The notes beneath the pieces were generated by a model. It did no database searches. It was not told the DNA's origin and saw nothing but the letters and a program-made list of their open reading frames with translations. Made by a program: the position numbers and the translations under genes. This document shows positions 55,710 to 64,000 of a stretch of DNA of 64,000 nucleotides, piece by piece (the first letter of the stretch is position 1; every line of letters begins with the position of its first letter). Source of the stretch: Syntrophomonadaceae bacterium (GTDB lineage: Bacteria > Bacillota > Syntrophomonadia > Syntrophomonadales > Syntrophomonadaceae); NCBI GenBank assembly GCA_012729835.1, contig JAAYCK010000113.1, forward strand, positions 1 through 64,000, in the 5' to 3' direction.

Positions 55710-55994
55710 CTAACCGAAACGGAACTGCACTCCGGCGCCGCCGGTGGGATAGTTCCAGTCCAGTACCTCAACTCCGCAGGCGATCCGGCAGGTGCCGCAT
55801 TCCAGGCAGCCATCGATAGTCAGCTCAACCTCACCTTCAGCATTGAGTGAATAGAGTCCAGCCGGACAAACCAGTACAGCCCTCTTCAGACGGGGATCAC
55901 GCTCCATACCCGGTTTGATTTTAATATGCGGCTCGTTATCGTGCTTGAAAACATCCAATCCCAGCTTGGCCTTCAGGCCCATGATATCGCTCAT
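55710..55994 (-). CDS. fixX: Ferredoxin-like protein FixX
   Basis: A 94-residue ferredoxin-like protein with CPAGLYSLNAEGEVEL and LTIDGCLECGTCRIACG; the CLECGTC cluster binds one [4Fe-4S] and the earlier region has lost the second. C-terminal WNYPTGGAGVQFRFG is typical of FixX. It overlaps the fixC stop by four bases (ATGA). Passes electrons with FixC. Confidence 0.92.
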   Translation of the reverse strand: MSDIMGLKAKLGLDVFKHDNEPHIKIKPGMERDPRLKRAVLVCPAGLYSLNAEGEVELTIDGCLECGTCRIACGVEVLDWNYPTGGAGVQFRFG

Positions 55995-57277
55995 ATCTTT
56001 TTCACCTTCCTAAAGTCGCCAAACATCTTCAAGAGATCATTAAACTTCATGTATTTCATGACCGTGGGATACAGGCGGTCTTTGGGACCGGCCGGCATAT
56101 GGTACATATCCCGCATGACATTGCCTAAGAGCTCGGGATAATGGGTGAACAAACGCGGGTTCTCCAAGGCTTCCGGAGCGTTCCTGAAACTGTTGAAGTC
56201 CTTCATGACAAAACTGTCCTTCAACAACTGCTCGTAGACGGCCAGGCTGCCTGCGCTGTAGTCTTCCGCTTCCCTAGCCTTGAGAACGGCCTGGGCGGCA
56301 TAATAACCGCTGGCCAGCGCGTATTCCATGCCCCTGACCGTTACGCCTATATTCATCGAAAAACCAGCTGCGTCTCCGGCGACCACTATACCGTTGCCGG
56401 TCAGCTTGGTCAAGGCATTAAGCCCGCCCTCCGGTATGACATGGGCCGAGTATTCTACCGTCTCCCCGCCGCGGATTAAGGCAGCGATCTCTGGTCTTTG
56501 CTTAAATTCATCCAGCAGCACCGGGGCTTCTATAGCCGGCTGATCCTCCATGAGGTCCTTGATGCCTACCACAATGCCCAGGCTGAGACTTTCCTTGTTG
56601 GTATAGAGGAAGCCGCCGCCAAACTTGCCCCGGGTCACCTCACCCATGAACATGTGAGCAGCACCTTCATTATCAGTCAGATTGAAGCGATTCTCAATGG
56701 TCTCCGCCGGCAATTCGATGACTTCTTTGAAGCCTACGGCAAAATCGTGAGGATTGCCCGGTTTGCGCAGACCAGCTTTTTCAGCGGTCAGGGAAAGAAC
56801 TCCGTCACAGGCGATGACCACATCAGCCCGAAGTTCGTCACCTCCGGCCCAGACACCACACACCTTGCCGTCTTCTATGATAACCTCATCTACTCGACTC
56901 TTGGTGACCAGCATGGCCCCTTTGCGTTCGGCCTGTTTTGCAAACCAGCGGTCAAATTTGGCCCGAAGAATGCTGTAACTCTGATAAGGCTCTTCCAGCA
57001 GTTCCTGCCCGTGATAGGCAATAGACACTGAGCGTTCTTTGGCCATCATGGTGACCCCTTCATGGGCGATAAAGCGCTCCAACGGAGCCTTGGCCCAAAG
57101 ATCGGGGAACAAGTCGCGCACCGGGCTGACATAGATCCTGCCGCCGGTCACATTCTTGGCTCCGGGATAGTCTCCCTTTTCCAGAACCAGCACTTCCAGC
57201 TCCTGCTGAGCCAGGGTATAGGCGGCTGCTAATCCAGCCAGCCCTCCACCCACTATGATTACATCGAACTTTTCCAC
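55991..57277 (-). CDS. fixC: ETF-quinone oxidoreductase-like flavoprotein FixC
   Basis: A 428-residue flavoprotein. FAD site IIVGGGLAGLAAAYTLA at the N-terminus, GGRIYVSPVRDLFP, and GNGIVVAGDAAGFSMNIG. A FixC/ETF-QO-type protein, likely associated with the membrane surface, taking electrons from ETF. Lies 64 nt after the acyl-CoA dehydrogenase (terminator between) and overlaps fixX. Confidence 0.92.
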   Translation of the reverse strand: MEKFDVIIVGGGLAGLAAAYTLAQQELEVLVLEKGDYPGAKNVTGGRIYVSPVRDLFPDLWAKAPLERFIAHEGVTMMAKERSVSIAYHGQELLEEPYQSYSILRAKFDRWFAKQAERKGAMLVTKSRVDEVIIEDGKVCGVWAGGDELRADVVIACDGVLSLTAEKAGLRKPGNPHDFAVGFKEVIELPAETIENRFNLTDNEGAAHMFMGEVTRGKFGGGFLYTNKESLSLGIVVGIKDLMEDQPAIEAPVLLDEFKQRPEIAALIRGGETVEYSAHVIPEGGLNALTKLTGNGIVVAGDAAGFSMNIGVTVRGMEYALASGYYAAQAVLKAREAEDYSAGSLAVYEQLLKDSFVMKDFNSFRNAPEALENPRLFTHYPELLGNVMRDMYHMPAGPKDRLYPTVMKYMKFNDLLKMFGDFRKVKKI

Positions 57278-57299
57278 CAGCTGAACACCTCGTTTCTAC

Positions 57300-57328
57300 A
57301 AAAAAGGGGAACCACAGGGGTTCCCCGT
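57300..57328 (-). terminator. Hairpin between acyl-CoA dehydrogenase and fixC
   Basis: GGGGAACC / GGTTCCCC stem with a four-base loop, then TTTTTT on the minus strand. A good terminator; read-through or a separate promoter is needed for fixC. Confidence 0.85.
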
Positions 57329-57341
57329 ATTGATTAAATGA

Positions 57342-58487
57342 TTACTTCCTCTCGGCCAGGTTAACTCCAGCCACGATCATCTTTTGCATATCAGCCACAC
57401 CCTCGATCTGGGGACCGATAATGGAATCTTTCCAAATTCTCGATATCTTGTAATCGTTCATCAGGCCATAGGAGCCGTGAACATCCATGGCGATGCGGGC
57501 ACAGTCCACCATGTTATCGCAGACAAAGGTCTTGGTCAGTGCGGCGTCTCTGGCAAAGGCCCGCGGGTCCTTGACATTGTTAGCCAGCCAGCCCAGCCGG
57601 TAAGTCATCCAGCGGGCAGTCTCATATTTAATGGCCAGGTCAGCCAATCTGAGCTGCATAGCCTGGAACTTGGCAATGGGGGCATCACGGTGCATCTTTT
57701 CAGTGGCATACTTCATCGCTTCTTCGTAGGCTGCCAGTGTACCGCCGAGTGCCGTGGAGCTTACGCCCACCTTGCCGAAAGAGATGCCGCACTGCAGAAT
57801 GGGATAACCCATGGAGGGACCGCCCAGCATGTTTTCTAGCGGCACCTTGACATCGTTCAAATATACATCCAGCAGCATTCCGCCGTGCATGCCAATCTTG
57901 TCCCAGGGTTCTGATATGGAATATCCTTCACAGAGTTTATCTATCAGGAAAGCAGAAGGCTTATTGGTCTGGTCGTCAATCGCAAAGACTACGATCACGC
58001 CGGGCCAGTTCGCATTGGAGATAAAACGCTTAGTTCCGTTGATGACATATTCATTGCCTACCTTTTTGGCAGTGGTGGTCAGCGATTTGGGGTCTGATCC
58101 GGTGGCTGGTTCGGTGAAAGCAAAAGAGGCAATGTGCTCACCTTTACAGCTAGGAGTCATATACTTTTTCTTTAGCTCTTCGGTACCGAAGAAGGAAATA
58201 GCACTCAGGGCAAGACTGTGTGCCGAGATGGTCATAGCCACTCCACCTGATGCCTTGCCGATCTGTTCCATGGCCAGTACATAGCCGTCATAGCCGCCGT
58301 CGGCTCCGCCGTAAGCCTCATCATATGGGATACCGAACAGGTCCAATTCGGCCAAACCTTTCAGAATATTATCCGGTATCTTGTTCTCCCGATCGATCTG
58401 TTCCGCTACCGGTTCAATGTACTTCTCCGCAAATTCTTTGGCCATTCCCTGGATCATAAGTTGCTCTTTGCTTAACGAAAAATCCAT
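57342..58487 (-). CDS. Acyl-CoA dehydrogenase
   Basis: A 381-residue acyl-CoA dehydrogenase. N-terminal DFSLSKEQLMIQGMAKEF; FAD-binding AFTEPATGSDPKSL and GTKRFISNA; C-terminal MDVHGSYGLMNDYKISR and GPQIEGVADMQ with the catalytic base glutamate (the usual YEGT position). Oxidises an acyl-CoA to the enoyl-CoA and hands electrons to the ETF encoded downstream. Chain length is not shown. ATG follows GGGGAGG. Confidence 0.93.
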   Translation of the reverse strand: MDFSLSKEQLMIQGMAKEFAEKYIEPVAEQIDRENKIPDNILKGLAELDLFGIPYDEAYGGADGGYDGYVLAMEQIGKASGGVAMTISAHSLALSAISFFGTEELKKKYMTPSCKGEHIASFAFTEPATGSDPKSLTTTAKKVGNEYVINGTKRFISNANWPGVIVVFAIDDQTNKPSAFLIDKLCEGYSISEPWDKIGMHGGMLLDVYLNDVKVPLENMLGGPSMGYPILQCGISFGKVGVSSTALGGTLAAYEEAMKYATEKMHRDAPIAKFQAMQLRLADLAIKYETARWMTYRLGWLANNVKDPRAFARDAALTKTFVCDNMVDCARIAMDVHGSYGLMNDYKISRIWKDSIIGPQIEGVADMQKMIVAGVNLAERK

Positions 58488-58611
58488 TAACCCTTTCCTC
58501 CCCTTTAATTACTCCGTACCTAAACTTTAAGTGAAAGTAATAAATCTATTTCTATTATATTTCTATTTCATAAGTTACGCAAATAAAATAATTATATGTG
58601 AAAAGTTTCAC

Positions 58612-60291
58612 TTAGTCTAACTCGACCCGGTTGCGCCCTTTGTTTTTAGCCTGATACAAAGCATGATCCGCTCGCTTGAGGATGTCATCTACGGTTATAT
58701 CTTCCGGCCTTATCTCAGCTACGCCAATACTTACGGTAATGAAGAAAACTGCGTTATCGGTTTCCATGATGCTCTTTTCTATCACTTGGCGCAGCCTTTC
58801 CGCCACCAACATGGCTTCCTGTCCCGAGGTATGGGGCAAAATGACAGAAAACTCTTCTCCCCCTACCCGGCCTAATATGTCAATAGCACGCAGGATACTC
58901 ATGCAATTAGCCACCAGGGTGGAAAGGGTGATATCCCCAACATTATGCCCATAATTGTCATTGACCAGTTTAAAATGGTCTATGTCCATCATCAAAACAG
59001 ATAGTGCATTTTCATAGCGCTTGGACCTATTGAATTCGATCCCGCCCATTTCGAAAAAGGTACGCCGGTTATATGCACCGGTCAGCGGGTCAGTCGTTGC
59101 CAAGATGCGCAGCTGGTTCTCCAGCATTTTTCTCTCGCTTATATCCATGACCGAAGCGATGCTGCGCTTGGACCCCGGGACCATACCGATGGTATTTATG
59201 CAGGTAAATACCTGACCGCTGCGGTTGAGGAAACGAAATTCATACTTGATAGGCACTCCCAGCTGATCAACCCGTCTTTCCCGGTGGTATTTGAGCATGC
59301 GTTCCAGGTCCTCGGGGACAACAAAGCTGGTCCAACTCATCTTATGCTCGATCTCCTCCCGGCTGTAGCCGGAGAGCTTCTGGAATTCATTATTGGCTAG
59401 CAATATGGTGGTATCTTCATCAATAATCATAGAGGCAGTACCAGTAGCCTCAAAAATGGTCCGATACAGATTCTCTGAATATTTCAACGCCTCTTGGGCC
59501 TGTTTGCGTTTAGTTATATCGTGGATAATGGCAAACAGGTAGCGCTTGTTTTCGAAATCAATTGGGCTGCTGAAGATCTCCACATGGCATATCTCACCGC
59601 TGGCCAGTTTGTGGCGGGTCTCAAAATGATTCTGCTCATTTTCGGCCTTTCGAATAACGTCCATAACCTCCTCGAAAGGATCCTGACTAATAGTTGTAAT
59701 CCTCATGGTGGTCAGACGGCGGTAGGAATAACCGTAGAAAACACAGGCAGCCTCGTTAGCGTCCATGATCTTGCCGTTTTGGGGATCGATCATCAGCATG
59801 ATGGACTTGGAGCTTTGGAAGAACTGAAAATATCTGATCTCCTTTTCGCGTATCTCCCGCCGCGAAGCATCATGCTGGCGCTCCAGAACGATATCGGCCA
59901 GTACCCGGTTAATAGCTGCCGGCAGCTCCTGCAGGAAGTTGTCATGCTTTATCAGGTAGTCACGGGCTCCCCGTTTCATCATATTGACCGCCAGTATCTC
60001 GTCGCCATACCCGGTGGTCACAATGAAGGGAGGGGTCTGTCCATTCTCCCGCTCAATGGCCTCCAACAATTCCATTGCGGTACAATTGGAGAGATTATAA
60101 TCCAATAATATAAGGTCGGCGCTATTATACCGCAGCCAATCTAAAGCCTCCGCACAAGTGAAAACCTGATGGCAGGTCAGCCCGCATTCGCGAGCAAGGA
60201 TGCGACAGACCAATAAGCCTTGATCAGCAGCATCTTCCACCAGCAAAACCTGCATGCCATTATTCTTTTCGTCATAAGATCCACTTCTCAT
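58612..60291 (-). CDS. REC-PAS-PAS-GGDEF diguanylate cyclase
   Basis: A 559-residue protein from ATG 60291 (the ORF-track start at 60309 is also possible; a later Met, at VLLVEDAA, is a third choice). Receiver domain (about 12-130; LILLDYNLSNCTAMELL carries the phosphoacceptor), two PAS domains (about 150-270 and 280-390; MDANEAACVFYGYS and LLANNEFQKLSGYS), and GGDEF (about 400-555) with GRVGGEEFSVIL, an active motif. No kinase nearby. Integrates phosphorylation and a PAS signal into c-di-GMP output. Confidence 0.9.
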   Translation of the reverse strand: MRSGSYDEKNNGMQVLLVEDAADQGLLVCRILARECGLTCHQVFTCAEALDWLRYNSADLILLDYNLSNCTAMELLEAIERENGQTPPFIVTTGYGDEILAVNMMKRGARDYLIKHDNFLQELPAAINRVLADIVLERQHDASRREIREKEIRYFQFFQSSKSIMLMIDPQNGKIMDANEAACVFYGYSYRRLTTMRITTISQDPFEEVMDVIRKAENEQNHFETRHKLASGEICHVEIFSSPIDFENKRYLFAIIHDITKRKQAQEALKYSENLYRTIFEATGTASMIIDEDTTILLANNEFQKLSGYSREEIEHKMSWTSFVVPEDLERMLKYHRERRVDQLGVPIKYEFRFLNRSGQVFTCINTIGMVPGSKRSIASVMDISERKMLENQLRILATTDPLTGAYNRRTFFEMGGIEFNRSKRYENALSVLMMDIDHFKLVNDNYGHNVGDITLSTLVANCMSILRAIDILGRVGGEEFSVILPHTSGQEAMLVAERLRQVIEKSIMETDNAVFFITVSIGVAEIRPEDITVDDILKRADHALYQAKNKGRNRVELD

Positions 60292-60309
60292 CTGTTCAAC
60301 ACCCCACAT

Positions 60310-60652
60310 AATAATGTGTTATGGCTCTGAATCTAACTGGAAATGAAGGTCTTAAATATCAGTCTTATTAAACGGGATTTACAAATCACTTTGTGTGCCC
60401 TGCGGTCTATACAATCCTGAATCGTTGGCTACGATACATACTGTGATATCTTAGGGCCTCAGAAGACAACCTTTTTCGGTCGAGTAGGTAAGCTAAAACC
60501 GATTTGGCGGTTTACTTGATATAGTATGAATATAGCATATTGAAAAAGAAATGAACATTTTTTTGTAGAATAAGCGGATATTTGGAGACTATTTGGTATT
60601 AAAAAGTGTATGGCAAAATACACTTCTAAGTATTTTTACTGTACCCACACCT
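60310..60652. other. Intergenic gap with no recognised feature
   Basis: About 340 nt between the REC-PAS-GGDEF gene and the VWA gene, both on the minus strand. Checked for a c-di-GMP (GEMM) riboswitch and tRNA; neither was recognised. Likely promoter and leader of the downstream minus-strand gene. Confidence 0.4.
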
Positions 60653-61864
60653 TTATATGGCCTGGACTGCCTGCTTGGTCTTAAGTCCCTTTATGGCTTG
60701 TTCCAGACCATCAATGGTCATCTCATGCATGGGGAAAACCGAGGCTATGGTCTTCAGAGTATATGAACCCTCCATCCAGTCCCAGTAATCCCGCCGCACC
60801 GGGTTCAGCCATACCGAGTACTCGAAATGCTGGCGGATCTGGCGGAGCCAATCTATACCGGGCTTGTCGTTATAGAGATCCCAGTCGATTACCCCACCGA
60901 CCTTGAGCAGCTCATAGGGAGCCATACTAGCGTCCCCCACCAGCAGTACCCGGTAATCCGGGCTGTAGGTTCTGAGTACATATTCGGTATCGGTATAATC
61001 GTTCTGCACACAGGCTGAGCTGTGATAGAGCCAATCATAGATGCAATTATGAAAATAGAAAACCTTGAGATCTTTAAAATGATTGGAACGATTAACCGCG
61101 GTAAATAGCTGGTTACAGAGACGACTGTAAGAGAGCATGGATCCTCCGGCGTCCATGAGCAGCAGCACCTTGATGCCGTTTTCTCGCGGGCGTTCCCAGA
61201 TAAGCTCAAGTCTTCCCGCGTTATCACAGGTCTTATTGACGGTGGCATCCAGGTCCAACTCAGTACGGGCTCCGTCCAGGCGGGTGGTAAACTGCCGCAG
61301 CTTGCGCAAGGCAACCTGGAACTGCCGCACTCCCAGTGTCTCATCGGTGCGAAACTCCTGGAAGCGTCTCATGCCAGCCACTTTCACCGCCGATTGATTG
61401 CGGGACTGACCGCCCACACGGATACCTCCCGGGTGATAACCGGAATGTCCGAAGGGTGATGTGCCGCCGGTTCCTACCCAGCGATTGCCGCCGTGATGCT
61501 CTTCCATCTGTTCAGCCAGACGCTCGGCCAGCATGCGTTTCATCTCTTCCAGATCCAATTGGTGATGATTCCGCCGCATCTCATCCGTTATCTCAATCTG
61601 GGGCAACTCCTTATCAAGCCACTCCCATATCTTGTCAGGCAGGCCTTCCGGAGTCTCGATACCACCAAAGTAATTGGCAAAAGCCATATCAAAACGGTCA
61701 TAATGAGCTTCTGTCTTGATGAGTAAGGCCCGGGACAGATAGTAAAAGCCGGTAAGACTCGAACCGGCCATTCCTGCCTCCAAAGCATCCAGCAGGGTCT
61801 GCCATTCATTAAAGGTGACCGGCACCCCGAAGTTTTTCAATGTATAAAAAAAGTCAGTAAACAT
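60653..61864 (-). CDS. VWA-domain protein of the CoxE-like family
   Basis: A 403-residue protein. N-terminal TLKNFGVPVTFNEWQTLLDAL is the CoxE-like start. The C-terminal VWA domain has LLLMDAGGSMLSYSR; the MIDAS DxSxS is DAGGS, with Gly for the first Ser, as often seen in this family. Paired with the MoxR-type ATPase upstream (171 nt away, across AT-rich repeats). Such pairs are thought to act as chaperones in cofactor or metal insertion; the client is unknown. Confidence 0.87.
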   Translation of the reverse strand: MFTDFFYTLKNFGVPVTFNEWQTLLDALEAGMAGSSLTGFYYLSRALLIKTEAHYDRFDMAFANYFGGIETPEGLPDKIWEWLDKELPQIEITDEMRRNHHQLDLEEMKRMLAERLAEQMEEHHGGNRWVGTGGTSPFGHSGYHPGGIRVGGQSRNQSAVKVAGMRRFQEFRTDETLGVRQFQVALRKLRQFTTRLDGARTELDLDATVNKTCDNAGRLELIWERPRENGIKVLLLMDAGGSMLSYSRLCNQLFTAVNRSNHFKDLKVFYFHNCIYDWLYHSSACVQNDYTDTEYVLRTYSPDYRVLLVGDASMAPYELLKVGGVIDWDLYNDKPGIDWLRQIRQHFEYSVWLNPVRRDYWDWMEGSYTLKTIASVFPMHEMTIDGLEQAIKGLKTKQAVQAI

Positions 61865-61881
61865 ATAAGCTCCCTTTGGTC

Positions 61882-62035
61882 GAATTTTAAATTTCTAATT
61901 TTTAATTATGAATTACTCAGCGTTTCTCCGCATAACCACAAATCCGCCTGCAGGTTTAGGCCTTTTAGCCAAGGAAGGAAAGCTATAGCTTTCCACCCTT
62001 AATTAAAAATTCAAAATTGTGAATTCAAAATTAGT
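61882..62035. repeat. AT-rich dispersed repeats between the VWA and MoxR genes
   Basis: ATTTTAAATTTCTAATTTTTAA (61884-61906) and an inverted relative ATTAAAAATTCAAAATTGTG (62001-62020) flank about 90 nt containing a 7-bp hairpin (AAAGCTATAGCTTT near 61979). Same family as at 61-110. Confidence 0.6.
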
Positions 62036-62914
62036 TTATCTGTAATAACGGTTCAGGTTGTTGACCTGCTGACCGCCACGGTTCTGGGCCTTGCCATGCA
62101 GCTGGTTCAAGAGTGTATCCAGGTCCTCGTTCTTCTTCAGCAGCACACCCAGGAAAGGCATTTCCTGTTTGATGCGATTGGGATTGATGCCCCCGACCAC
62201 CAAGGCCTGCAGCCAGTCGATCAATTCACTGGTGCTGGGCTTCTTCTGAATATTAGGAACATTGCGCAGGGTGTAAAAGGTTTCCATGGCCTGCTCCATC
62301 AGGCGCTTATCCAGGCTGGGATGATGCACCTTAACGATCTGCTCCATGCCTTCCGGGTCAGGAAAAGCGATGTAGTGGAAAATACAGCGGCGCAGGAAAG
62401 CATCGGGGAGTTCTTTCTCCGCGTTGCTGGTTATAATTACTATCGGCCGTTTCTTAGCCTTGATCGTCTCCTTGGTCTCAGGGATATAAAAACTCATCTG
62501 GTCCAATTCCCATAAGAGGTCGTTGGGGAACTCCAGGTCAGCCTTGTCGATCTCGTCGATGAGCAGAACCACCTGCTCATCCGCCAGGAATGATTCCCCC
62601 AGCTTGCCCAGCTTGATGTACTGCTTGATATCAGACACATTCGCTTCGCCAAACTGGCTATCATACAGTCTTTGTACGGTATCATAGACATACAAGCCTT
62701 CCTGGGCTTTGGTAGTGGACTTGATGTTCCATATAATCAGATCCATATCCAGAGAATCTGCTATGCTCTGCGCCAGCATAGTTTTACCCGTTCCCGGTTC
62801 GCCCTTGATCAGCAGAGGTTTCTGCAGGGCGATGGCTATGTTGACAGCATTTCTCAACTCATCAGCCACTATATAGTTGGATGAACCCTTGTATGCTACG
62901 GATTTTTTAGACAT
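62036..62914 (-). CDS. MoxR/YehL-type AAA ATPase
   Basis: A 292-residue AAA ATPase. Walker A IKGEPGTGKTMLAQS; Walker B VVLLIDEIDKADLEF; sensor-1 IVITSNAEKELPDAFLRRCIF with arginine finger. Starts at ATG 62914 (after GGGAGGAATAGAT); the ORF-track start at 62947 is upstream of that site. With the downstream VWA protein it forms a MoxR-VWA pair. Confidence 0.92.
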   Translation of the reverse strand: MSKKSVAYKGSSNYIVADELRNAVNIAIALQKPLLIKGEPGTGKTMLAQSIADSLDMDLIIWNIKSTTKAQEGLYVYDTVQRLYDSQFGEANVSDIKQYIKLGKLGESFLADEQVVLLIDEIDKADLEFPNDLLWELDQMSFYIPETKETIKAKKRPIVIITSNAEKELPDAFLRRCIFHYIAFPDPEGMEQIVKVHHPSLDKRLMEQAMETFYTLRNVPNIQKKPSTSELIDWLQALVVGGINPNRIKQEMPFLGVLLKKNEDLDTLLNQLHGKAQNRGGQQVNNLNRYYR

Positions 62915-63138
62915 ATCTATTCCTCCCATTTTTTCGGGTCTAATCACCTTATTATCCGCAATAATCTTAGCAGAATTCAGCTACTACGTCAATGTAATAA
63001 CGGCTCTTCCCATAATAAGTAAACGTAATATCATGGCTTGTTCACTACCATTTTCATTGTTAATCTACTGTGTATCTGTTACAATTCAACATGAATCAGG
63101 AATTTGAAATAGTGCAGATGAAATGGAGGTATATTAAC

Positions 63139-63708
63139 TTGAGTTCAGATCTGGCAACCGAAAAGAAAGTCTCCTACGGAGTACCGGCAGTACTCTACTT
63201 TCTCATGATAGCCATTCTGGCCGGTATGTATTATTTTGCAGCATTTGTGATGTATGCCAATCCTGAAAAGGTGGTAAACGCCTATTATGACGCATATTTT
63301 GCCGGCGATTTTAAGACTGTCAGCGAGCATACCAGTGTTTTCCTGGCCGCGCAGGCATTGCCCCAGTACGGAAACCTGTCCCCGGCAACCCTGGTAGCTG
63401 AACGCAGGGAGATCGAGAAGGACATCGCTCTCATTATGGAACAAAATGCTGACACAGCAAATTATGAGGGTTTATCAATAGAAGTTATGCCCGAGTATAC
63501 ACGTAAGGGAGAATCTACTGCAATAGTGGTCTATAAGGTACTCAAGGACGGGAAAGAACTCGGTATGGAAGCGGCCATAATGGATAAAGAAACCAAGCGT
63601 TTACGCCTTTTCCAGACTACACCTATCGTCAAGGAAAGCCTGGCAGAAATAAAGCAGCTAGACATGAAGGAAATGGATAAAAATCTGGCCACTATGTTGG
63701 CCGAATAA
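63139..63708 (+). CDS. Membrane-anchored protein of unknown function
   Basis: A 189-residue protein from the TTG at 63139 (nine bases after GGAGG); an ATG at 63118 is an alternative. One membrane helix (AVLYFLMIAILAGMYYFAAFV, about residues 13-35), then a soluble domain rich in Glu and Lys with PEKVVNAYYDAYFAGDFKTVSE, which resembles a DUF4878/NTF2-like fold used in small extracytoplasmic proteins. No motif recognised. Divergent from the MoxR gene. Confidence 0.7.
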   Translation: MSSDLATEKKVSYGVPAVLYFLMIAILAGMYYFAAFVMYANPEKVVNAYYDAYFAGDFKTVSEHTSVFLAAQALPQYGNLSPATLVAERREIEKDIALIMEQNADTANYEGLSIEVMPEYTRKGESTAIVVYKVLKDGKELGMEAAIMDKETKRLRLFQTTPIVKESLAEIKQLDMKEMDKNLATMLAE

Positions 63709-63714
63709 GTGATA

Positions 63715-63771
63715 CTATAAAAGCCCACTGGGTAAAGGTACTGGCGTACTTTTACCCAGTGGGCTTTTTGT
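63715..63771. terminator. Bidirectional terminator
   Basis: A long perfect stem, AAAAGCCCACTGGGTAAA with its complement, 13-15-nt loop, followed by TTTTT. Serves the membrane-protein gene (+) and the convergent hexapeptide gene (-). Confidence 0.92.
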
Positions 63772-63783
63772 TGCTGGTTAAGG

Positions 63784-64000
63784 TTATCCCTGATCCAACT
63801 TCATAACACCATCACGCGAACGGAAGACCCTGGTATTCTTGGCTACCGCTACCCCCTGCTCCAAGTAACATCCACTGGCGATGGCCGACCCAGCTTCAAC
63901 CCTTACCTGACTTCCCAGATGACAGTCTGAGCCGATCAGGGCATTCTTGATAACGGTGCCGGAGGCGACCTGAACATTCTCCCATAATACCGAGTTTTCA
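63784..64000 (-). CDS. Hexapeptide-repeat protein, C-terminal part (window-truncated), nucleotidyltransferase-like
   Basis: A minus-strand frame open to the window edge and absent from the ORF track because its start lies beyond 64000. About 71 residues ending VMKLDQG and a TAA. The hexapeptide pattern is seen in NVQVASGTVIKNALIGSDC and VEAGSAIASGCYLEQGVAVA. This resembles the C-terminal beta-helix of sugar-1-phosphate nucleotidyltransferases (GCD1/GlmU type). The catalytic domain is outside the window, so identity is tentative. Confidence 0.65.
   Translation of the reverse strand, partial: ENSVLWENVQVASGTVIKNALIGSDCHLGSQVRVEAGSAIASGCYLEQGVAVAKNTRVFRSRDGVMKLDQG

Noticed and set aside
53881-57277. 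fixABCX as a nitrogen-fixation locus
   Set aside because: No nif genes are present and an acyl-CoA dehydrogenase is adjacent; lipid or acid oxidation fits better.
60310-60652. c-di-GMP (GEMM) riboswitch near the GGDEF gene
   Set aside because: Conserved GEMM core sequences were not found on either strand.

Overview
The window reads as chromosomal DNA of a spore-forming, anaerobic Firmicute of the class Clostridia. The evidence is a SpoVR/YhbH/PrkA set, a SpoIID-like protein, CdaA/CdaR, a glmS ribozyme, a c-di-AMP riboswitch, strong AGGAGG ribosome sites with frequent GTG/TTG starts, and oxygen-sensitive FeS/radical enzymes. The acyl-CoA dehydrogenase with EtfAB-FixCX would fit a syntrophic fatty-acid oxidiser such as a Syntrophomonadaceae member, but that placement is inference. 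No rRNA, tRNA, CRISPR array, integrase or intact transposase was seen.

Layout. 0-5.6 kb: a GapN-like aldehyde dehydrogenase, a membrane-anchored unknown, and an ErcA-type iron alcohol dehydrogenase homologue overlapping a PAS-GGDEF-HD-GYP c-di-GMP protein. 5.7-8.8 kb: a decayed MerR stretch, a secreted poly-gamma-glutamate hydrolase-like protein, and an HTH/PBP regulator divergent from a small protein gene. 8.8-18.2 kb: a defence-like island with hsdS-hsdM-hsdR (hsdR cut by one in-frame amber codon), a tightly overlapping three-gene operon (ComEC-type metallo-beta-lactamase protein, an unrecognised protein, a small membrane protein) behind a near-perfect CIRCE (HrcA) operator, and a divergent RloA/AbiLi-like ATPase. 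18.2-22.4 kb: a ClC antiporter and ablA-ablB (N-acetyl-beta-lysine osmolyte synthesis) behind a ydaO c-di-AMP riboswitch. 22.7-24.8 kb: a two-component system. 25.3-32.7 kb: glmS with its ribozyme, glmM, an FAD oxidoreductase, cdaR and cdaA. 32.8-36.6 kb: thiamine pyrophosphokinase, ferredoxin, REC-GGDEF, trmL and a SpoIID-like protein. 36.6-41.6 kb: a branched-chain amino-acid ABC transporter lacking livF, with an EamA transporter in its place. 41.7-46.8 kb: small housekeeping and unknown genes. 47.2-52.0 kb: spoVR-yhbH-prkA. 52.2-60.3 kb: two more GGDEF proteins around an acyl-CoA dehydrogenase/fixC/fixX/etfB/etfA block. 60.6-63.7 kb: a MoxR ATPase/VWA pair, a membrane-anchored unknown, and the tail of a hexapeptide-repeat protein at the edge.

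Connections. The c-di-AMP synthase CdaA and its regulator CdaR lie 10 kb from a c-di-AMP riboswitch that should control compatible-solute synthesis, so signal production and one osmotic output sit in the same window. Four c-di-GMP proteins with different sensor modules are present. Dispersed short repeats (AT-rich blocks, a GC-rich 26-nt motif and a 73-nt perfect repeat in inverted orientation) fill many of the longer intergenic gaps.
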